Shown: positions 9,561 through 18,537, counted from the first letter of the stretch. The stretch is DNA of 64,000 nucleotides from JAUIAI01 sp041396685 (GCA_041396685.1 JAWKYD010000004.1:186001-250000); one strand, 5' to 3'. The notes: generated by a model not told the origin, from the sequence alone. Numbers and translations: made by a program.

Positions 9561-11799
9561 GCTGGCGATTCGCGATCTGCAGGTCTACTACGGCGAATCG
9601 CACGCGATCCAGGGAGTGAACCTCACCCTGCCGCACGGTGTGATGTCGCTGGTCGGTCGCAACGGCATGGGCAAGACCACGCTCTGCAACGCCATCATGG
9701 GTCTGGTCCCCACCCGCGGGGGCTCCATCCGCTTCAACAACCGCGAGATCCGCGGCCGCACGCCGAACCGGATCGCCAATCTGGGCATCGGCTACGTGCC
9801 CCAGGGGCGGCGCATCTTCCCGAGCCTGACGGTCGACGAGCATCTGCGGCTGGCTTCGCGCGGCGACGGCGAAGGCGCGTGGAGCATCGAACGCATCTAC
9901 AGCACCTTTCCGCGCCTGGCCGAGCGCCGCAATAACGGCGGCTCGCAGCTGTCGGGTGGTGAGCAGCAGATGCTCGCGATCTCGCGTGCCCTGCTCGGCA
10001 ATCCGCACCTGCTGATCATGGACGAGCCTACCGAGGGCCTGGCCCCGGTCATCGTGCAGCTGGTCGAACGAATATTGCGCGAGATCGCCGCCGATGGCGA
10101 CTTCGCGGTGCTGCTGGTCGAACAGAACATCGGTGTCGCCACGGAGGTCGCCGAGCAGGTGGCGATCATGGTCAATGGCCGGATCAACCGCGTGATGCCC
10201 GCCGCCGAACTCGCCGCCGATCGCGCGCTGCAGCAGCGCCTGCTGGGCGTCGGGCGACACGGCGCCGACGACGGTATCGCGGACGAAGCGCCGTCTCACG
10301 ATGCCGATCGCTCACGCTCGAGCGACTCACGCGCCGACGGCCGCGGCAACGGCGGGCACGGCCGCCGGGCCGACACCGAACCGCGTGTGTTCACGGCGCC
10401 CATGCGTGCCCACACGCCGATGGCGGGCCCCGCCGGCCGTGGTCAGGGTGCACCGACCCGCTGGGGCACCTCCTTCGCCCCTCTGTCGGAGCGCATCGGC
10501 GCAGCCTCGCGCACCGCGCCCGCGATGGCGCCGCCACGCCCCCGGCTGGTCGCCGAGCAACTCGGCCGCACGGCGCTGGTCGCCGGAACTTTCGACACCA
10601 AGGGCGCGGAGTTGATGTTCGTTCGCGACCGGCTTCGTGAACGCGGCATGGTCACGCGCACGGTCGACCTGTCCACGACCCGCCACGCGACGCATACCGA
10701 CGTCAGCGCTGCGGATGTCGCCTCGTGCCACCCGCGCGGCGGACGTGCCGTGTTCATCGACGATCGCGGCGCCGCGGTCACCGCGATGAGCGAGGCATTC
10801 GAGATCTGGGTCACGCGTCAGCGCGACATCGGCGGCATGATCTCGGCCGCAGGATCCGGTGGCACCGCACTTGTCTCACCCGGCATGCGCGCCCTGCCCG
10901 TCGGCGTTCCCAAGCTGATCGTCTCGACCGTCGCCTCGGGCGACGTCGGGCCCTACGTCGGTCCGGCCGACATCACGATGATGTACTCGGTGGCGGACAT
11001 CCAGGGCATCAATTCGGTCACCGAGACAATTCTCGCCAATGCGGCGGCGGCGCTCGCCGGTATGATCGCCGCGGCACCCACGCCCGAACAGCGACGGGCA
11101 CGCCGGGCAGCCGCCAAGCCGGCGATCGGTGTGACGATGTTCGGTGTCACCACACCCTGCGTGCAAGGGGTCGTGCGCCGCCTGCGGGGCGAACTCGACT
11201 GTCTCGTGTTTCACGCCACCGGCGTCGGCGGGCGCTCCATGGAAAAGCTCGTCGACGCCGGAGACATCGCCGCCGTCATGGATCTGACGACCACGGAACT
11301 GGCCGACCGCCAGGTGGGCGGAGTGTTCGCTGCCGACGACGACCGCATGGGCGCGATCATCCGGACCGGTGTTCCTTACGTTGGTTCGCTTGGCGCGCTC
11401 GACATGGTCAATTTCGGTGCCATGGACAGCGTTCCCGAGCGCTTTCGGGCGCGCCGACTCGTGGTCCACAACCCCAATGTCACGCTGATGCGCACCACCG
11501 TCGACGAATGCCGCGCGATCGGCGAGTTCATCGCCTCGCGGCTGAACCGGATGACCGGTCCGGTTCGTTTCCTGATTCCCGAGGGCGGCTTCTCCGCGAT
11601 CGATCGTCCCGGCCAGCCGTTCCACGATCCCACGGCCGACGCGGCACTGGTCGATACGCTCGAGCGCCTGTTCGAACCCTCCCCGAACCGTCGTCTGGTC
11701 CGCGTACCAGCCAATATCAATGACGAGGCCTTCATCGAGGCTGCGGTCTCCGGCCTGCGGGAGATCTACCGGCCGACGCCGCAGAGGAGGAGTGCCTGA
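9559..11799 (+). CDS. LivF-like ABC ATPase fused to UPF0261/Tm-1-like domain
   Basis: A 746-residue fusion in one clean frame. Residues 1-235 are a LivF-type ATPase: Walker A GRNGMGKT at 33-40, signature LSGGEQ at 131-136, Walker B LLIMDEP at 151-157, and a switch region ending VEQN. Residues of about 236-335 are a low-complexity linker rich in Arg, Asp, Gly, Ala and Pro. Residues of about 338-746 match the UPF0261 (Tm-1 N-terminal-like) family, starting ALVAGTFDTKGAEL and containing AAGSGGTAL, GVTMFGVTTPC and the IPEGGFSAIDRPGQPF end. In tomato Tm-1 a domain of this family is joined to a TIM barrel; here the TIM-barrel gene starts one base after this stop. The fusion may link uptake to a cytoplasmic enzyme or sensor, which is inference. 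Confidence 0.85.
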   Translation: MLAIRDLQVYYGESHAIQGVNLTLPHGVMSLVGRNGMGKTTLCNAIMGLVPTRGGSIRFNNREIRGRTPNRIANLGIGYVPQGRRIFPSLTVDEHLRLASRGDGEGAWSIERIYSTFPRLAERRNNGGSQLSGGEQQMLAISRALLGNPHLLIMDEPTEGLAPVIVQLVERILREIAADGDFAVLLVEQNIGVATEVAEQVAIMVNGRINRVMPAAELAADRALQQRLLGVGRHGADDGIADEAPSHDADRSRSSDSRADGRGNGGHGRRADTEPRVFTAPMRAHTPMAGPAGRGQGAPTRWGTSFAPLSERIGAASRTAPAMAPPRPRLVAEQLGRTALVAGTFDTKGAELMFVRDRLRERGMVTRTVDLSTTRHATHTDVSAADVASCHPRGGRAVFIDDRGAAVTAMSEAFEIWVTRQRDIGGMISAAGSGGTALVSPGMRALPVGVPKLIVSTVASGDVGPYVGPADITMMYSVADIQGINSVTETILANAAAALAGMIAAAPTPEQRRARRAAAKPAIGVTMFGVTTPCVQGVVRRLRGELDCLVFHATGVGGRSMEKLVDAGDIAAVMDLTTTELADRQVGGVFAADDDRMGAIIRTGVPYVGSLGALDMVNFGAMDSVPERFRARRLVVHNPNVTLMRTTVDECRAIGEFIASRLNRMTGPVRFLIPEGGFSAIDRPGQPFHDPTADAALVDTLERLFEPSPNRRLVRVPANINDEAFIEAAVSGLREIYRPTPQRRSA

Positions 11800-12633
11800 A
11801 TGCCCAGATTCGAACGAACCGAGCTGCTGGAGCGCTTTCGCGGCATGATCGCCCGGCGCGAGCCGATCGTCGGTGGCGGTGCCGGCACCGGCCTGTCGGC
11901 CAAGTGCGAGGAAACCGGCGGCATCGATCTGATTGTCATCTACAACTCCGGGCGCTACCGGATGGCCGGACGTGGATCCCTGTCCGGGCTGCTCGCCTAC
12001 GGCAACGCCAACGAAATCGTGCGTGAGATGGGGCGCGAGGTGCTGACGGTAACACGGCACACCCCGGTGCTGGCCGGCGTCAACGGCACCGACCCGTTCT
12101 GCCTGTTCGATTCCTACCTCGACGATCTCAAACGCATGGGGTTCTCGGGCATCCAGAACTTTCCGACCGTGGGCCTGATCGACGGCGTGTTTCGCACCAA
12201 CCTCGAGGAGACCGGCATGTCTTACCGGCAGGAGGTCGATGTGATCGCCCTCGCCCACGAGAAGGACATGCTGACGACCCCCTACGTGTTCGGCGCGGAC
12301 GACGCCCGCGCGATGGCCGAGGCCGGCGCCGACATCATCGTCTGCCACATGGGCCTCACGACCGGCGGCTCGATCGGCGCGGACACGGCGCTGCGCCTGG
12401 AACAGTGTCCTGCGCTGGTCGATGAATGGGCACAGGCCGCGCTGGCGGTCAACCCCGAGGCGATCATCCTTGTGCACGGCGGGCCGGTGGCCCAGCCCGA
12501 AGACGCCGCCTACGTGCTGAACCGATGCCGCCACTGCCACGGCTTCTATGGCGCTTCCTCGATGGAGCGGCTGCCCACCGAGGTCGCCCTCACCGAACAG
12601 ACGCGACGCTTCAAGCAGATACGGTTCGACTGA
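11800..12633 (+). CDS. TIM-barrel signal-transduction (phosphoenolpyruvate hydrolase family) protein
   Basis: A 277-residue protein homologous to the C-terminal TIM-barrel domain of plant Tm-1 and to the PEP hydrolase family. Features include GGGAGTGLSAKCEETGGIDL at the start, NFPTVGLIDG in the middle, HMGLTTGGSIG, and the end GASSMERLPTEVALTEQTRRFK. A strong AGAGGAGGAG site precedes the ATG, and the stop of the ATPase-UPF0261 fusion lies directly before it, so the pair is almost certainly co-translated. The family name is historical and the true reaction is uncertain. Two relatives lie nearby, at 643 and (more distant) 2385, with a fragment of another at 18320. Confidence 0.85.
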   Translation: MPRFERTELLERFRGMIARREPIVGGGAGTGLSAKCEETGGIDLIVIYNSGRYRMAGRGSLSGLLAYGNANEIVREMGREVLTVTRHTPVLAGVNGTDPFCLFDSYLDDLKRMGFSGIQNFPTVGLIDGVFRTNLEETGMSYRQEVDVIALAHEKDMLTTPYVFGADDARAMAEAGADIIVCHMGLTTGGSIGADTALRLEQCPALVDEWAQAALAVNPEAIILVHGGPVAQPEDAAYVLNRCRHCHGFYGASSMERLPTEVALTEQTRRFKQIRFD

Positions 12634-12666
12634 CCACGGCCACCGGCCGGCACTGAACGATACGGA

Positions 12667-12682
12667 GCCCACTGACGTGGGC
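12667..12682 (+). other. short hairpin between TIM-barrel and flotillin genes
   Basis: GCCCAC-TGAC-GTGGGC can form a perfect 6-base stem with a 4-base loop in the 74-base gap. No T run follows, so it is a weak terminator at best. It could also be a processing or pausing site before the flotillin ribosome binding site (GGAGAG). Confidence 0.35.
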
Positions 12683-12707
12683 CTGGTTTGACCCTGGAGA
12701 GACCTCA

Positions 12708-15040
12708 ATGGACGCGTCCACCATCGGCAACCTGATCCTTTGGTTGATCATCCTCGTCATCGTGATCGCGATCGCGGTCTATCTGCTGCGATGGCTGTAC
12801 CGGCGCCCGACCAAGGAAACGGCGTTCGTGCGCACTGGTTTTCTCGGCGAGCGGGTCGCGATCAACGACGGCGCCTTCGTCGTGCCCGTGTTGCATGAGG
12901 TCACTCCGGTCAACATGAACACCATGCGCATCGGTCTGCGCCGCGCCGAGCACGATGCGCTGATCACCCGCAACCGAATGCGCGTCGACATCACCGCCGA
13001 GTTTTTCATCCGCGTCCGCCCGGATACCAAGTCCGTATCGCTGGCCGCCCAGACGCTGGGCCGCCGCGCCATGCAGCCGGATGGCATCCGCGATCTCTTC
13101 GAAGCCAAGTTCGCCAGCGCGCTGCGGACCGTGGCTGCCACCATGACGCTCGAGGAAATGCACGAGCAGCGCAGCGAATACGTGAAGCGGGTGTCGGCGC
13201 TGGCTGGCGAGTCTCTCGTCCACAACGGCCTCGATCTCGAATCGATGGCACTGTCCGATCTCGATCAGACCAGCACCGAGTACTTCGACCCGAGCAACGT
13301 CTTCGACGCCGAGGGCCTGACACTGCTCACGGAAACCATCGAATCGCGACGCCGGCAGCGCAACGACGTCGAGCAGCAAACCCTGGTGGAGATCCGCCAC
13401 CGCAACCTGGAGGCCGAGCAGCAGGTCCTGCAGATCGATCGCGAGAGCGAGTACGCGCGTATCGAACAGGAACGCCAGATCCAGGTCCGGCGCGCGGTCC
13501 AGCAGTCGGAGCTTGCCCGTGAACGGGCACTGCGCGAGCAGGAGGCCGAGCAGGCGCAACTGGCGGCGCGCGAAGAAGTCGAGAAGAGTCGCATCGCCCA
13601 GGCGCGCGCGCTGGCCGAGGCGCGCATCACCAACGAAGAAGAGACCCAGAGACGCGAAATCGCCCGCCGCCAGGCCATCGACGAGGCCGAGGTTCGCAGC
13701 CAGCAGCACATTGAGAGTGAACGCATCGCGGTCGAGCTGGCGCTGGAGCGTGAGCGCATCGCGCGAGCGCAGGAACAGGAGCGGCTCGAGATCGAACGTC
13801 GCCGATCCAACGAGATCAGCGAGCGCGAGCGCGAGATCGCCCTCTCGCAAAAGGCGCTTGACGTGACCGCCGCGAGCGCCCAGGCACGCAAGGCCGAGAT
13901 CGAAGCCAGTCTCGCGGTCGATCGATCGCGCATCGCCCAGGAACGTGAACTCGACCAGGCGCGCATCGAGCGCGAGCGCGCGCTCCAGGATCTCGAGATC
14001 GCCAAGCGGCAGGCCTTCGAGCAAGCCGAGGTGCTCGCCAACCAGGAGGTCGAGCAGGCGCGAATCGCGGCCGAGCGGGCGCTGCAGCAGGCCCGGATCG
14101 AGCGCGAGCAGACCCTGCAGAATCTTGAGATCAGCAGGAAACGCGCAATCGAGGAATCCGAAGTCAACGCCAGTGAGGCCGTGGAGCAGGCGCGCATCGC
14201 CTCGGATCGCGCGCTCCAGGAGGCACGCATCACCCTGGAACGCGAGGTTCGGCTGCTCTCGGTCGAGCAACAAAAGGCGATCGAGCTGGCGGAAATGAAG
14301 AAGACGATCGATCTCGCCGAGGGCTCGAAGGCTCCGTTCGGCCGCCATGGCGGCGGCCGACGCCGAGCGGGCAAAGGCGATCGAGGCCGAGGAAAAGGCG
14401 CTGACCGCCCGCGATCGCGAGATCGCCGAGCGCCGCAAGATGCTCGACCTGATCGCGGCCTCGATCGAGGTCGAACGCGAGGGCTGAAGATCACGGCCCG
14501 GGCACAGGCCGAGCGCGAGGCCGCGAGAGCCAGGCCGAGCAACAGCGAGTCGGAGCGCGCGCCCGCGCCGAAACCGAGAAGCTGCTCGCCGATGTCGCGC
14601 AGATCCGCTACGCCATCGACGCGGAGGGCCAGCGCGTGCTCAACGAGGCCGAGAACGTGCTCACCGACGAATCGCGGATGTCGCGCCTGCGCCAGAAGCT
14701 GCTCGACAAACTCGAAGGCATCGTGCGCGAGAGCGTCAAACCGATGGAACGCATCGACGGCATCAACATCCTGCACGTCGATGGGCTGAACGGCGCCAGC
14801 GGTGGCGGGTCGGGCAATGTCACGGACGACGTCATCAACTCGGCGCTCCGCTACCGTGTACAGGCGCCGATGATCGACAGCCTCATGAAGGACATCGGGC
14901 TCGACGGCGGCAAACTGGGCAACCTGAACGACGTGTTCCGCAATGCGCGCGACATCGATGCGCTGTCGCGCGGCAAGACCTCGCCGGAACGTCCGTCGGG
15001 CGGCGCCTCCGGGTCGGCGCCCAACGGCTCGGGCGGCTGA
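12708..15040 (+). pseudogene. flotillin/SPFH-domain protein with very long coiled coil, frameshifted near the C-terminus
   Basis: Membrane-anchored flotillin (YqiK-like). A single N-terminal transmembrane helix (LILWLIILVIVIAIAVYLL, residues 9-27) is followed by an SPFH domain (about 30-190) and then about 350 residues of charged coiled coil full of repeated ERERA, QARIE and EQARIA motifs. Three frame changes lie near 14330, 14483 and 14521, in the coiled coil. After them the expected flotillin tail returns (SVKPMERIDGINILHVDGLNG, INSALRYRVQAPMIDSLMKDIGLDG), ending in a Gly/Ser-rich tail. A corrected product would be about 777 residues. Flotillins organise membrane microdomains; placing one in an ABC importer operon suggests it scaffolds the uptake complex (inference). 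Confidence 0.8.
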
Positions 15041-15045
15041 TTGCC

Positions 15046-15480
15046 ATGGCCTTCGTTTTCGTCTCCAGCGTGATCCCGGCACCAGCCTCCACGGTCTGGG
15101 CCACGGTGCGCGACTTCAATGACATGCCGGCCTGGCACCCGCTGATTGCCCAGAGCCGCATCGAGCACGGCAAGGCCTCAGACCAGATCGGCTGTGTGCG
15201 CAATTTCTCGCTGACCGACGGCAGCCGCCTGCGCGAGCGGCTGCTGGCGCTCTCCGACTACGAGTTCAGCCAGACCTACGCCATCCTCGACAGCCATATG
15301 CCGCTGAGCGACTACATTGCCACCTTGCGCCTGCATCCGGTGACCGACGGCGACCGCACGTTCGCCGAATGGACGGCGCGCTTCGAATGCGCGCCTGCCG
15401 ACGAACACGGCCTGGTCACGAACATCGGTTCGAACGTCTTCCAGGCCGGTTTCGATGCGCTGAAGCGGCGCTTCGGCTGA
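15046..15480 (+). CDS. SRPBCC (START-like) family protein
   Basis: A 144-residue single-domain SRPBCC/polyketide-cyclase-like protein. The opening FVSSVIPAPASTVWATVRDFNDMPAWHP is typical of the family, as are GCVRNFSLTDGSRLRERLLALSDYEFSQTYAI and the closing helix FQAGFDALKRRF. It is a clear paralogue of the N-terminal domain of the next gene. Such barrels bind hydrophobic or aromatic ligands, and some are cyclases. It begins five bases after the flotillin stop, so it is in the same operon. The ligand is unknown. Confidence 0.85.
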   Translation: MAFVFVSSVIPAPASTVWATVRDFNDMPAWHPLIAQSRIEHGKASDQIGCVRNFSLTDGSRLRERLLALSDYEFSQTYAILDSHMPLSDYIATLRLHPVTDGDRTFAEWTARFECAPADEHGLVTNIGSNVFQAGFDALKRRFG

Positions 15481-15562
15481 TGCGGGTGCCGTCCGTCAGC
15501 GGTTGGCCGATGCGCGCCCGTCGCGAACCAGAGCCGTCCCGCATCGTCCCACGAGCCCTTGC

Positions 15563-17164
15563 ATGGTCCATATTCGTCGCAGCACCGTGATCCACGCGCC
15601 GATCGACCGGGTATGGGCGATCCTGCGCGACTTCAACGGGCACGACCGCTGGCATCCGGCGGTGGCAGACAGCGAGATCGAGGGCGGTCTCGAGACCGAC
15701 ATGATCGGCGCCACGCGCAGCTTCCATCTGGCCGGCGGCGAACACTTGCGCGAGCAGTTGCTGGCACTCTCCGATAGCGACTACAGCTTCTCGTATTGCC
15801 TGGTCGAAACGCCGATTCCGCTCGACGGCTATGTGGCGCATCTGCGCCTGATGCCGGTGACGGATGGCGATGCCACCTACTGGGACTGGCAATCGCGCTT
15901 CGTTCCGCCGCCGGGACGCGAACGGGAGTTGGCCGAACTGGTCGGCGACGGTGTCTACGAGGCGGGCTTCGCGGCAATCCGCACGCTGCTGGAGCCTGCC
16001 CCTGCCGCGTCACGACAGGCGGCAGGCGTGGCACCGGCTTCCGCCGTTCGGCCGGGTCCCACGCGCGAATCCGTCCCTGGCAGGACACCGTCCCGTCACG
16101 ACGAACGAACCTCGGCCGCCAGCGGGCGCGAAGCCGCCGCACAGGCGACGGCCGCCCTGTCGAGTCCCCCGACCGTGATGTCCGGATCAGTGACCGCCAC
16201 CACGATGGTGCTCGAACGCTTCGGCGGACCCGAATGCCTGCAACCCGGCTCGAACGACGTACCGGCGCCCGCCACGCACGAAGCGCGCATTCGCCACACC
16301 GCAATCGGCCTCAACTACATCGACGTCTACAGCCGGGAGGGACGGTTGCGGCTCGTTGAGCCGCCCGGCGTGCTGGGCCTGGAGGCGGTCGGCGTGGTCG
16401 TGGATGGCGGTGAATCCGCCGGACTGCGACCGGGAGAACGGGTCGGGTACGCGACGCTGCCGGCCGGCGCCTATTGCACGGTGCGCACCATGCCTGCCGA
16501 CCGCCTGGTCCGGCTGCCCGACGACATCGCCGACGAAACTGCGGCGGCCGTACTCGTCAAGGGTCTGACGGCCGAGTTTCTGCTCCATCGGGTCCACCGG
16601 CTGCAAGCCGGCGAGACCGTGCTCGTGCATGCGGCTGCGGGCGGCGTCGGCAGCCTGTTGGTGCAGTGGGCGAAGGCGCTGGGCGCGCGCGTGTTCGGCA
16701 CGGTCGGCAATCCGGAGAAAGCGGCTCTGGCGCGGGCGAACGGCTGCGACGCCGTTATCGAGTATCGAGACACAGATTTCGTCGAGGCCGTTCTGGCCCT
16801 CACCGATGGCCGCGGGGTCGATCTGGTCGTCGACGGTGTGGGCCGGGCGAGTTTCGCGGGCTCGGTCGCCGTCTGCGCCAGGCGCGGGCATGTGATCAGC
16901 TACGGCCAGGCGTCGGGCGACATCGGCGCCTGGAACATCGACAGCCTGGCCACGCGTTCCCTGACGATCTCCCGTCCGAACTTCGCCGACTACACGAGCT
17001 CGCGCAGCGACCTGGCCAATGGTTCGGAACGTTTGTTCGAAGCCCTTCGTCGCGGCATCATCAAACCGCAGATCGGCCGCCGCTTCGCCCTGAGCGAGGC
17101 TGCCGAAGCACACCGCTGGCTCGAAGGCCGTGACAGCGTGGGCGCCAACTTGTTGATACCCTGA
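15563..17164 (+). CDS. SRPBCC domain fused to quinone oxidoreductase-type MDR domain
   Basis: A 533-residue fusion. The first 145 residues form an SRPBCC domain (VHIRRSTVIHAPIDRVWAIL, then FNGHDRWHPAV) much like the preceding gene. A low-complexity linker of about 60 residues follows. The C-terminal 325 residues are a zinc-free medium-chain dehydrogenase of the NADPH:quinone reductase type, with HTAIGLNYIDVYSREG, the nucleotide-binding HAAAGGVGSLLVQWAK and YGQASGDIGAWN. I chose the internal ATG because the extra 20 residues before it are low-complexity and do not look like a barrel strand. The barrel could present a bound quinone or enone to the reductase domain (inference). Confidence 0.82.
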   Translation: MVHIRRSTVIHAPIDRVWAILRDFNGHDRWHPAVADSEIEGGLETDMIGATRSFHLAGGEHLREQLLALSDSDYSFSYCLVETPIPLDGYVAHLRLMPVTDGDATYWDWQSRFVPPPGRERELAELVGDGVYEAGFAAIRTLLEPAPAASRQAAGVAPASAVRPGPTRESVPGRTPSRHDERTSAASGREAAAQATAALSSPPTVMSGSVTATTMVLERFGGPECLQPGSNDVPAPATHEARIRHTAIGLNYIDVYSREGRLRLVEPPGVLGLEAVGVVVDGGESAGLRPGERVGYATLPAGAYCTVRTMPADRLVRLPDDIADETAAAVLVKGLTAEFLLHRVHRLQAGETVLVHAAAGGVGSLLVQWAKALGARVFGTVGNPEKAALARANGCDAVIEYRDTDFVEAVLALTDGRGVDLVVDGVGRASFAGSVAVCARRGHVISYGQASGDIGAWNIDSLATRSLTISRPNFADYTSSRSDLANGSERLFEALRRGIIKPQIGRRFALSEAAEAHRWLEGRDSVGANLLIP

Positions 17165-17196
17165 TCTCCGCGGCCGGGATCACTCTGGAGAAGATC

Positions 17197-18537
17197 ATGA
17201 CGAGCACGCTGATCAAGAACGCGCGGGTGTTGGATGCCACGGGCGACAACCCTTACCGGGCGGACGTGCTGATCGAGAACAACCGCATCGCGCGCGTTCA
17301 GCGACTGGGCGGAGGCGGCGCGGCCGCCGGCGGCGCCTACGGAGCGCGCTATGCCGGCGGCACGACATCCATCGGCGGCGGCGCGCAGACCGTCGTCGAT
17401 GCCAACGGGGCCACCCTGATGCCGGGTCTCGTGGAAGCCCACGCGCATCCGAGTTTCCTGAATTTCGAGCGGGTCGAACAGGTGGGTGAGATCCCCCCGG
17501 AGGAACATGCGTTCGGCACGCTCAAGAATGCCGAACTGATGCTCATGAACGGTTTCACCAGCCTGTTCTGTGCGGCATCGGCGCGCAAGCGTGCCGATGT
17601 GGTCGTGCGCAACGCGATCAATGCCGGTCAGTTCGCGGGCCCGCGGATACGGGCGGCATCCCCCGAGCTCACACCCACCGCAGGACTCGGCGACGTGAGC
17701 ATGGATCACCTCGAACGGCTGAGCTTCGCGATCGTCTGCGACGGCGCCGACGAGTTCCGCAAGGTTTCGCGTGCCATGGTGCGCGAAGGTGTCGACGTCC
17801 TCAAGATGAACCCCTCGGGGGACGAATTCGTGCCGCACAACCGCGCGCAGGTCACCTGCATGACAGAGGCCGAGATCGCCGCGGTCTGCGAGGTCGGGCT
17901 GACCCATGGCGTTCACGTTGCCGTTCATGCACGCTCCTCGCAGTCCGTGAAGTGGAGTCTCAAACACGGTGCCGACATCATCTATCACGCCAACTTCGCC
18001 GACGATGAAGCACTGGCAATGCTGGAGGCCCAGCGTGAACGAATCTTCGTGGCGCCTGCAATCGGCATCCAGATCACGACCCTGAACGAAGCGTCGGGCT
18101 GGGGCGTCACGCGCGAGATGGCCGTCGAAATGGGCGTGCAGGACTCCCTCGAGGGTGCCGTGCGCAACATGCAGCATCTGCTGCGAGCGGGAGTGCGGGT
18201 TCTGCCCGGTGGCGATTATGGCTTTGCATGGAACCCGATCGGCACGAATGCGCGCGACCTCGAACACTTCGTGCGCTACCTCGGCATGTCCCCCAAGGCC
18301 GATTCACCGGGAGCCGACCACCTTCCGCGGCTTCGTCGGTGGCTCGTCCCTCGAGAGGCTGCCAATCGAGGTCGCGGTCGCGGCACGTACCTGGGCGTTC
18401 AAGTCGACGGCGATCCAGGTCAGGATCGAACGCGAGACCGTCGATGCCCTCGAAGCCATGGCCGGCGATCATGGCCGCGCCCCACTGAGATGACGCTCAA
18501 CGAGCGCAATCACCATCCGTTCCGTTCTGCCGCCTGA
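17197..18537 (+). CDS. amidohydrolase family protein with foreign C-terminus
   Basis: Paralogue of the amidohydrolase at 4083. Clear family sequence runs from ARVLDATGDNPYRADVLIENNRI, through the metal motif VEAHAHPSF, VAVHARSSQS and IIYHANF, to GGDYGFAWNPIGTNARDLEHFVRYLGMSPKA at about residue 368. There the family sequence stops abruptly. The C-terminal segment expected from the paralogue (MEAIVAATRLGGEIMG and GFLADLILVDGDP) is missing. The frame instead runs through a TIM-barrel gene fragment in the wrong frame, giving an Arg-rich unrelated tail of about 78 residues. The missing part holds strands of the small beta domain, so the protein is probably unstable. The switch falls on the 22-nt repeat. 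GGAG precedes the ATG. Confidence 0.75.
   Translation: MTSTLIKNARVLDATGDNPYRADVLIENNRIARVQRLGGGGAAAGGAYGARYAGGTTSIGGGAQTVVDANGATLMPGLVEAHAHPSFLNFERVEQVGEIPPEEHAFGTLKNAELMLMNGFTSLFCAASARKRADVVVRNAINAGQFAGPRIRAASPELTPTAGLGDVSMDHLERLSFAIVCDGADEFRKVSRAMVREGVDVLKMNPSGDEFVPHNRAQVTCMTEAEIAAVCEVGLTHGVHVAVHARSSQSVKWSLKHGADIIYHANFADDEALAMLEAQRERIFVAPAIGIQITTLNEASGWGVTREMAVEMGVQDSLEGAVRNMQHLLRAGVRVLPGGDYGFAWNPIGTNARDLEHFVRYLGMSPKADSPGADHLPRLRRWLVPREAANRGRGRGTYLGVQVDGDPGQDRTRDRRCPRSHGRRSWPRPTEMTLNERNHHPFRSAA
18298..18319. repeat. 22-nt direct repeat, copy 2, at a gene-fusion junction
   Basis: Identical to bases 64-85. Upstream of it is the truncated amidohydrolase; immediately downstream begins a segment homologous to the 3' end of a TIM-barrel gene. 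The location suggests a recombination or assembly junction. Confidence 0.6.
18320..18493 (+). pseudogene. 3' fragment of a TIM-barrel (PEP hydrolase family) gene
   Basis: In the +1 frame relative to the amidohydrolase, this stretch encodes FRGFVGGSSLERLPIEVAV, then ARTWAFKSTAIQVRIERETVDALEAMAGDHG, then a stop. It matches residues of about 246-290 of the fusion regulator (FHGFVGGSSLERLPIEDAV, then ARTWAFKSTAIQV), with many base differences, so it is a paralogue rather than a recent copy. Here a stop follows, so the source was probably a stand-alone TIM-barrel gene like the one at 11800. It has no start of its own. Confidence 0.75.

Noticed and set aside
10876..12708. A 610-codon open frame on the - strand
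   Set aside because: Antisense to the UPF0261 and TIM-barrel genes, His/Gly/Arg-rich, no recognisable domain or ribosome binding site.
13400..14300. Repeated short motifs that could suggest a tandem repeat or CRISPR array
   Set aside because: The repeats are imperfect, follow codon phase and encode heptad-like ERERA/QARIE coiled-coil units; there are no uniform spacers.
12705..15082. Two long open frames on the - strand over the flotillin gene, with periodic leucine- or serine-rich sequence
   Set aside because: The periodicity is the mirror of the coiled-coil repeats on the + strand. The flotillin transmembrane, SPFH and C-terminal features show the true strand.
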